Below, in pieces: positions 24,036 through 28,419 of a stretch of 28,419 nt of DNA (within the stretch, counting starts at the first letter, position 1; every line of letters starts with the position of its first letter). Both the position numbers and the translations under genes were made by a program. Under the pieces are notes generated by a model. That model searched no databases, was not told where the DNA came from, and saw only the letters and a list, made by a program, of their open reading frames with translations. Source of the stretch: Aquiflexum sp041751335 (GTDB lineage: Bacteria; Bacteroidota; Bacteroidia; Cytophagales; Cyclobacteriaceae); contig NZ_JBGSXS010000065.1 of assembly GCF_041751335.1 (NCBI RefSeq), forward strand, positions 1 through 28,419, in the 5' to 3' direction.

Positions 24036-24084
24036 CCTCTTTGTTACAAAAAAGTCGATAATCAACCTCCTCTTTGTTACAAAA
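24036..24084. repeat. Tandem pair of TTTGT-T-ACAAA palindromes
   Basis: A 16-base direct repeat CCTCTTTGTTACAAAA occurs at 24036-24051 and 24069-24084. Each copy contains the dyad TTTGT-T-ACAAA. The copies are 33 bases apart, about three DNA turns, so both dyads face the same side. They lie between the sulP stop and the secreted-protein gene. This could be an operator pair. Confidence 0.45.
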
Positions 24085-24142
24085 CTAAAGCAAGTTAATA
24101 AACCAGACAAAACCTTATCTGCACGGTCTATCCAATCAATTC

Positions 24143-25699
24143 TTAAGCATTCACTTTATCTTCTTCCAACACAATTTTAAAGCTAGGATCGTCATCCGTA
24201 TAGTTCACGTTGATGATTTTTTCGGCTTTGTTCAGCAATACCTTGCTGGAAGTATCCAAATGTCTGATATAAACGGTCTTGCCCATTTTTTCATATCGCT
24301 CAGTCACCTTATGAATCGCATCAATTCCTGAATGATCTACGATTCTACTTTCTGCAAAATCAATGACTATTGCCTCAGGGTCATTGATGGGATCAAACTT
24401 CTGTCCAAAAGTCATCGCTGAGGCGAAGAACAAAGGGCCAAACACTTCATAGTGTTTTACCCCGGCTTCGTCAATTCTTTTTCTGGTACGGATCATTTTG
24501 GCATTTTGCCAAGCAAATACCAAGGCAGAGATAATCACACCGATCAATACAGCCAAAGCCAAGTTGTGTAAGAATACAGTTACCAAAGTTACAATCACCA
24601 TCACCAATACATCATGGGCAGGGACTTTTCTGAAGACTTTCAATGAAGCCCATTCAAATGTGCCGATGGCAACCATAAACATCAGTCCTACCAATGCAGC
24701 CATTGGAACCATCTCTATATAGGCGGAAAGGAAAAGTATAAAGGCCAGTAACCCTATCGAAGCCACTATTCCGGAAATCCTACTTCTACCTCCGGCATTG
24801 ACGTTGATCAGGGATTGACCTATCATGGCGCAGCCACCCATGCCTCCGAAAAATCCTGTGGTCAGGTTGGCGACACCTTGTGCCACACATTCCTTATTGC
24901 CATGTCCTCTTGTCTCGGTGATTTCATCAATCAAGGTCAATGTCAAGAGGCTTTCAATCAAACCAACCCCGGCCATGATGCCGGAATAGGGAAGGATAAT
25001 CATAAAAGTTTCCCAGTTTAAGGGTACCAAAGGAAGGTGAAATTGGGGAAGTCCGCCACTTATAGAAGCCAAATCACCAACAGTCCTTGTATCAATACCT
25101 CCAAAAATAACAATTAGGGAAATAGTCAAAATTGCGACCAAAGCTGAAGGTACGGCAGTGGTGATTTTTGGAAAGAATTTGATAATCAACATCGTCAGCA
25201 CAACAAATCCAACCATGATGTAAAGGGGACTTCCTGTCATCCATTCCACAGCACCGGCTGCAGTGGTAAATTTAAACTGGTCAAATTGCGCCATGGCAAT
25301 GACAATAGCCAATCCATTGACAAAGCCGAACATTACCGGATGCGGTACCAAACGGATCAATTTGCCCAATTTGAGGACTCCGACCAATATCTGTATCAAT
25401 CCCATCAGCACCACTGCTGCAAAAAGGTACTCTATACCATATGAGACCACCAAGGCGACAACCACCACAGCGATGGCACCTGTAGCACCTGAAATCATAC
25501 CGGGCCTACCTCCAAGTATAGCGGTGATTAAACCTATAATAAAGGCGGTATATAGCCCTACCAATGGACTGACACCTGCAATCAAAGAAAATGCAACTGC
25601 TTCGGGCACAAGGGCCAAGGCTACCGTCAGTCCTGACAATACTTCATCCTTGAGGTTGACCTGGGTGGGACGAAATAATCTATAAAACATTTGTGTCAT
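24143..25699 (-). CDS. SulP family anion transporter with STAS domain
   Basis: The 518-residue inner-membrane protein belongs to the SLC26/SulP family, carriers or exchangers of sulfate, bicarbonate or dicarboxylates. The membrane part (about 1-400) opens with DEVLSGLTVALALVPEAVAFSLIAGVSPLVGLY, then GGRPGMISGATGAIAVVV. It also holds GGMGGCAMIGQSLINVNAGGRSRISG, all standard SulP signatures. A C-terminal STAS domain (about 418-510) has FFASAMTFGQKF and the strand-helix IVIDFAESRIVDHSGIDAIHKV. The substrate is not deducible; bicarbonate or sulfate are the usual guesses. It is divergent from an OFA-like MFS gene, with a 314-base gap holding a dyad. A TACCTTTG box at 25853-25860 on the minus strand could be its promoter, with a 150-base leader. 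Confidence 0.94.
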   Translation of the reverse strand: MTQMFYRLFRPTQVNLKDEVLSGLTVALALVPEAVAFSLIAGVSPLVGLYTAFIIGLITAILGGRPGMISGATGAIAVVVVALVVSYGIEYLFAAVVLMGLIQILVGVLKLGKLIRLVPHPVMFGFVNGLAIVIAMAQFDQFKFTTAAGAVEWMTGSPLYIMVGFVVLTMLIIKFFPKITTAVPSALVAILTISLIVIFGGIDTRTVGDLASISGGLPQFHLPLVPLNWETFMIILPYSGIMAGVGLIESLLTLTLIDEITETRGHGNKECVAQGVANLTTGFFGGMGGCAMIGQSLINVNAGGRSRISGIVASIGLLAFILFLSAYIEMVPMAALVGLMFMVAIGTFEWASLKVFRKVPAHDVLVMVIVTLVTVFLHNLALAVLIGVIISALVFAWQNAKMIRTRKRIDEAGVKHYEVFGPLFFASAMTFGQKFDPINDPEAIVIDFAESRIVDHSGIDAIHKVTERYEKMGKTVYIRHLDTSSKVLLNKAEKIINVNYTDDDPSFKIVLEEDKVNA

Positions 25700-25910
25700 G
25701 TTTTGTAATAAGTTTAATAGGAAATTGGATAAAGGATAATAAAAGCCAATTAAAATCTCACCAAGACCGAAGAATTGTGGGACTTGTAAAAAATATATTT
25801 TCAGGGTGGAGTAACTGTCATCCTAGGGAGGCTTTTAAATTTATTTGAGTTGCAAAGGTACTTTTATATTTTAAAAAATTCAGAATATTATTCTAAAATA
25901 TTAAAAATCA

Positions 25911-25934
25911 GGTATTTAATAACATATAAATACC
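25911..25934. promoter_or_regulatory. Perfect 8-8-8 dyad between divergent transporters
   Basis: GGTATTTA (25911-25918) and TAAATACC (25927-25934) form a perfect inverted repeat with an 8-base spacer. It lies in the 314-base gap between sulP and the OFA-like MFS gene, 12 bases upstream of the latter's -33 element. This is a typical position for an activator or repressor site. The rest of the gap is AT-rich, with no other clear element apart from the promoter boxes. Confidence 0.45.
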
Positions 25935-25946
25935 CTCCGAAATCGA

Positions 25947-25973
25947 TTGTTTTGGAATATTATTGTAGATTTG
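25947..25973 (+). promoter_or_regulatory. Candidate promoter of the OFA-like MFS gene
   Basis: TTG (25947-25949), 16 bases, TAGATTTG (25966-25973). The transcript would start near 25980, leaving a leader of about 35 bases before the TTG start codon at 26014. The spacing is one base shorter than usual. Confidence 0.45.
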
Positions 25974-26013
25974 TATTTTATTTAGCATTTCTTTATCGTC
26001 AATCTTTCAGCCT

Positions 26014-27294
26014 TTGAATTACCTTCAGTTTGTTAGAAAAAATACCGTTATGGTCGTTTTTGGGATCATCATGACAGCCTTATCAAGCTTTGGGCAGACA
26101 TTTTTGTTGGCCCTGTATGTGCCTTTTCTGATGGATGAATTTACACTTTCCAATGGGCTGATTTCCACATTTTACGGTGTAGCAACCATTGTCAGTGCAG
26201 CCATGTTGCCCAAAGTTGGCAAACTGATCGATACCATTCCTTTAAAAACATTCACTTTGGGGACAACAGGCTTGTTTATCCTTGCCTTATTCTTTTTAAG
26301 TATCGCGCAGGCTTGGTGGTATATTCCTTTAGCTTTCTTTGGGCTGAGGTTGGCCGGACAGGGTTTATATTCCCATATCGCCATTACCTCCATGTCCCGT
26401 TATTTTGATGTCAATAGGGGAAAGGCCATCTCCTTGGCTTCTTTGGGCCATCCTTTGGGTCAGGCGATTTTACCTGCTCTTATTTTGGTGTTGATCGGGG
26501 TGGTAGGGTGGAGGGAATCTCTTTGGCTCAATGCGGCATTGGTGTCAACGGTGGTCATTTTGTTCACTCTTTTTGTATTAAAGCCTGAGCATTTGAAACC
26601 TGAAACAGACGAATTGTCCCAAGGAGATGATACAGAGAATATAGCAATCAAAGTCCGACAAAGGGATATCATGAAGTCCAAAGCGTTTTGGTTGTTGGTG
26701 CCAAATATTTTTTTCATTCCCTTTGCCATTACCGGCCTTTTCTTTTATCAATTCGCTATTGTCGACTTTAAGGGTTGGGATCATGGGATCATTGCAGGAG
26801 GGTTGACGGCCTTTGCTTTGGCGAGTGCATTCAGTATACTGACGGCGGGACCTTTGATTGACAAATACCGGGCAAGGGCATTTTTCCCATTTTATCTGAT
26901 TCCTTATTTTATTGCTTTAATGGTCATTTGGTTGGTGCCAAATGTCTGGGCAATGTATGTATATATGGTATTTATGGGTTTGTCCGTGGGATTTGGGAGT
27001 GCCACAGTCGCTGCTTTGCAAGTAGAGTTTTTTGGCCAAAAATATATCGGAACTGTACGTAGTCTGTTCACCTCCATAATGGTGTTGAGCTCTGCGGTCG
27101 GGCCGACTTTATTCGGGATAATATTAGATGCAGGTTGGGGATTTGAGACTGTATTCCCTGTGACCTTGGTGATGTTGGCTTTGATTATTTTCCAGTCCAT
27201 GCGATCTATTCCAAAATATTCGAGGGCCAAGTGGAAGTTTAAATTGAAAAGAATCGGGAAATACAAGGGTCTAAAAAAGCCTAAAGAGTTATGA
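26014..27294 (+). CDS. MFS transporter, oxalate/formate antiporter (OFA)-like
   Basis: The 426-residue protein has twelve predicted helices. The layout fits the OFA/monocarboxylate branch of the major facilitator superfamily: SSFGQTFLLALYVPFLMDEFTLSNGLISTFYGVATI, GKLIDTIPLKTF (loop 2-3), FFGLRLAGQGLYSHIAITSMSRYFDVNRGKAISLASLGHPLGQAILP, and a C-terminal half with FGSATVAALQVEFFG. The substrate is not known; small carboxylates are likely by family. The frame starts with TTG at 26014; an internal ATG at 26050 would remove 12 residues. A long basic C-terminal tail (KYSRAKWKFKLKRIGKYKGLKK) is cytoplasmic. It is divergent from sulP and 12 bases upstream of a methyltransferase gene, so they are probably co-transcribed. 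Confidence 0.9.
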   Translation: MNYLQFVRKNTVMVVFGIIMTALSSFGQTFLLALYVPFLMDEFTLSNGLISTFYGVATIVSAAMLPKVGKLIDTIPLKTFTLGTTGLFILALFFLSIAQAWWYIPLAFFGLRLAGQGLYSHIAITSMSRYFDVNRGKAISLASLGHPLGQAILPALILVLIGVVGWRESLWLNAALVSTVVILFTLFVLKPEHLKPETDELSQGDDTENIAIKVRQRDIMKSKAFWLLVPNIFFIPFAITGLFFYQFAIVDFKGWDHGIIAGGLTAFALASAFSILTAGPLIDKYRARAFFPFYLIPYFIALMVIWLVPNVWAMYVYMVFMGLSVGFGSATVAALQVEFFGQKYIGTVRSLFTSIMVLSSAVGPTLFGIILDAGWGFETVFPVTLVMLALIIFQSMRSIPKYSRAKWKFKLKRIGKYKGLKKPKEL

Positions 27295-27306
27295 AAATTA
27301 AATCAG

Positions 27307-27927
27307 ATGAACTGTACACTTTGCGATAGTAAACTGACCATGAGAGTTGGTCAAAAATATTTTGTCTGTAGTACCTGTGATGCAAGATTAATGGATAGTA
27401 AATTTAGGCTCTCCAAAAAGACAGAAAAGAAACATTACGAGACGCACAACAATGATGTGAATGATCGGAGATATCAAAAATTCACTTCTCCTATTTCAAA
27501 TTATGTTTTGGAGAATTTCAATACCGAATCGGTTGGCTTGGATTTCGGATCGGGAACAGGCCCTGTGATTTCAAAAGTCTTACAGGATTCCGGTTACCTG
27601 ATTAATCAATATGATCCTTTTTTCGCACCTGATCCTAACGCTCTTCAAATCCAATATGATTTCGTCATTTCCTGCGAGGTCATAGAACATTTTTATACAC
27701 CTTGCAAAGAATTTGAGGTATTGAAGAAACTGTTAAAACCCAATGGAAAGCTGATCTGTATGACTTTGCTTTATAAGGAAGACTTAGATTTTGAAAACTG
27801 GTACTATAAAAATGATCCCACTCATGTATTTTTTTACAGCGAAAAGACAGTGGATTTTATCACGGATAAATTCAATTTTAAATCTTCCGAAGTTTTCGGT
27901 GACAGAATGGTGGTTTGGGAAAACTGA
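27307..27927 (+). CDS. Class I SAM-dependent methyltransferase with N-terminal zinc ribbon
   Basis: The 206-residue protein has an N-terminal zinc-ribbon-like element with C3-x2-C6 and C21-x2-C24. A SAM-binding domain follows: VGLDFGSGTGPVI (motif I, about 77-89), YDPFF (acidic residue after strand 2), YDFVISCEVIEHFYTP (motif II with the E-V-I-E-H of Methyltransf_11/23 types) and LLKPNGKLICMTLL. The acceptor is unknown; small molecules or tRNA are both possible. It is 12 bases after the MFS gene on the same strand. Downstream, 27961-27981 holds an AATTATG/CATAATT inverted repeat that may be a weak terminator. Confidence 0.87.
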   Translation: MNCTLCDSKLTMRVGQKYFVCSTCDARLMDSKFRLSKKTEKKHYETHNNDVNDRRYQKFTSPISNYVLENFNTESVGLDFGSGTGPVISKVLQDSGYLINQYDPFFAPDPNALQIQYDFVISCEVIEHFYTPCKEFEVLKKLLKPNGKLICMTLLYKEDLDFENWYYKNDPTHVFFYSEKTVDFITDKFNFKSSEVFGDRMVVWEN

Positions 27928-28093
27928 AGAGTGGATGGTTTTTTAAATTTGGAACTAAATAATTATGGCAGTGGCATAATTTTAAATTAATTCAAGGATA
28001 AATTATCACATGTATGTGTCTTCCTACTTCGGACTTCGATCTTCCTACAATTTTGTAGGAAAATCTCTTCTAGTTAGAAAACCCACCTCTAAA

Positions 28094-28411
28094 TTATAAA
28101 TTCCCCCTGTTTAGCATCTGAATCACTTTCAGGATTTCATCATCCATTTCTTTGTTTTTATCAGTGTATTTTTCTTTTGAGGTGACCCCTCCCTTGATAC
28201 TGATATAGTAGGTCATTTTTGACTCAGTTGGAGCAAATGTGACGGACAGATTATTGGTTGACTCCATTTTCAGGATGTTTTCCTTACTTCCCTGAAAGGA
28301 GTTGATCTTATCGGTCATGATACTGATTTTGCTTCCTTTCCTATAGTCTGTGATTGTGTTCAAAGGGAAAATAGACTCCAAGTATTTTGGGTTTTTCCTT
28401 ATCTTGTCCAT
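28094..28411 (-). CDS. Hypothetical protein, possibly partial
   Basis: I do not recognise a family. From the Met at 28411 the product is 105 residues, but the frame stays open to the window edge, so it may start beyond it. It is Lys/Ser/Thr-rich, with no membrane segment. Alternating polar/hydrophobic strands (NNLSVTFAPTESKMTYYISIKGG) suggest a beta-rich fold. The end is helical (EMDDEILKVIQMLNRGNL). It is separated from the methyltransferase gene by a convergent gap of 166 bases. Confidence 0.55.
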   Translation of the reverse strand: MDKIRKNPKYLESIFPLNTITDYRKGSKISIMTDKINSFQGSKENILKMESTNNLSVTFAPTESKMTYYISIKGGVTSKEKYTDKNKEMDDEILKVIQMLNRGNL

Positions 28412-28419
28412 GATGGAAA

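Noticed and set aside
25263..25685. Plus-strand open frame of 140 codons
   Set aside because: It is antisense to the SulP membrane domain; Thr/Pro/Asn-rich product with no family sign.
28042..28061. TTCCTAC/GTAGGAA hairpin considered as a terminator
   Set aside because: There is no T run on either strand and the stem is short; it may be part of a short repeat.

Overview
The window looks like chromosomal DNA from a Bacteroidota bacterium, most likely Cytophagales and probably close to Cyclobacteriaceae. This is inferred from several signs. SecD and SecF are fused in one polypeptide, and IleS is the large eukaryote-like type 2 form. Promoter-like TAnnTTTG boxes occur, and Shine-Dalgarno sequences are absent in front of nearly every gene. 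DUF4382 lipoproteins and dispersed GTCATTnTGAGG/CGAAGnAATCTCC-type repeats are also present. I saw no rRNA, tRNA, CRISPR array, insertion sequence or prophage. Most of the window is core metabolism and transport, with small accessory patches at the left edge and in the gene gaps.

Left edge (1-2076, all minus strand): a compact run of small seven-helix membrane proteins. One is intact, one is broken by a single in-frame TAA, and one is cut by the window edge. They surround a 142-residue soluble protein ending in Cys-Pro-Pro-Asp-Cys. The function is unknown, and this is the least understood locus here.

2160-8426: a terminator and a dispersed repeat, then the fused secDF export gene with a small upstream partner gene. 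A metzincin-like protease lipoprotein follows on the plus strand; its lipobox cysteine codon is replaced by TGA. A bidirectional terminator separates it from the minus-strand pair rdgB-udk.

8427-13336: a LOG-family gene, a long composite repeat, a free-methionine-(R)-sulfoxide reductase, bifunctional ribD, and two tandem DUF4382 lipoproteins. The second lipoprotein gene is one base away from ribD.

13464-19414 (plus strand): dgt with an apparently near-leaderless promoter, a gap with three consecutive hairpins, then ileS-lspA. The IleS signature reads GIHH where the usual form is HxGH. That variant has been described in type 2 enzymes with very strong mupirocin resistance.

19444-25699 (all minus strand): an MFS transporter, a Crp/Fnr regulator and a TauE/SafE permease; the two transporters share a 34-35 base palindromic block upstream. 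Then come a membrane-anchored DUF4240 protein, a secreted protein of unknown function and a SulP anion transporter. A perfect 8-8-8 dyad lies between sulP and a divergent OFA-like MFS transporter, which is followed by a zinc-ribbon methyltransferase. A partial unknown gene closes the window.

The most useful observations are the two in-frame stops that break otherwise intact reading frames, the altered IleS signature, the shared operator-like block around the Crp/Fnr gene, the recurrent placement of TAnnTTTG boxes 3-6 bases before start codons, and the membrane-protein/CPPxC array.
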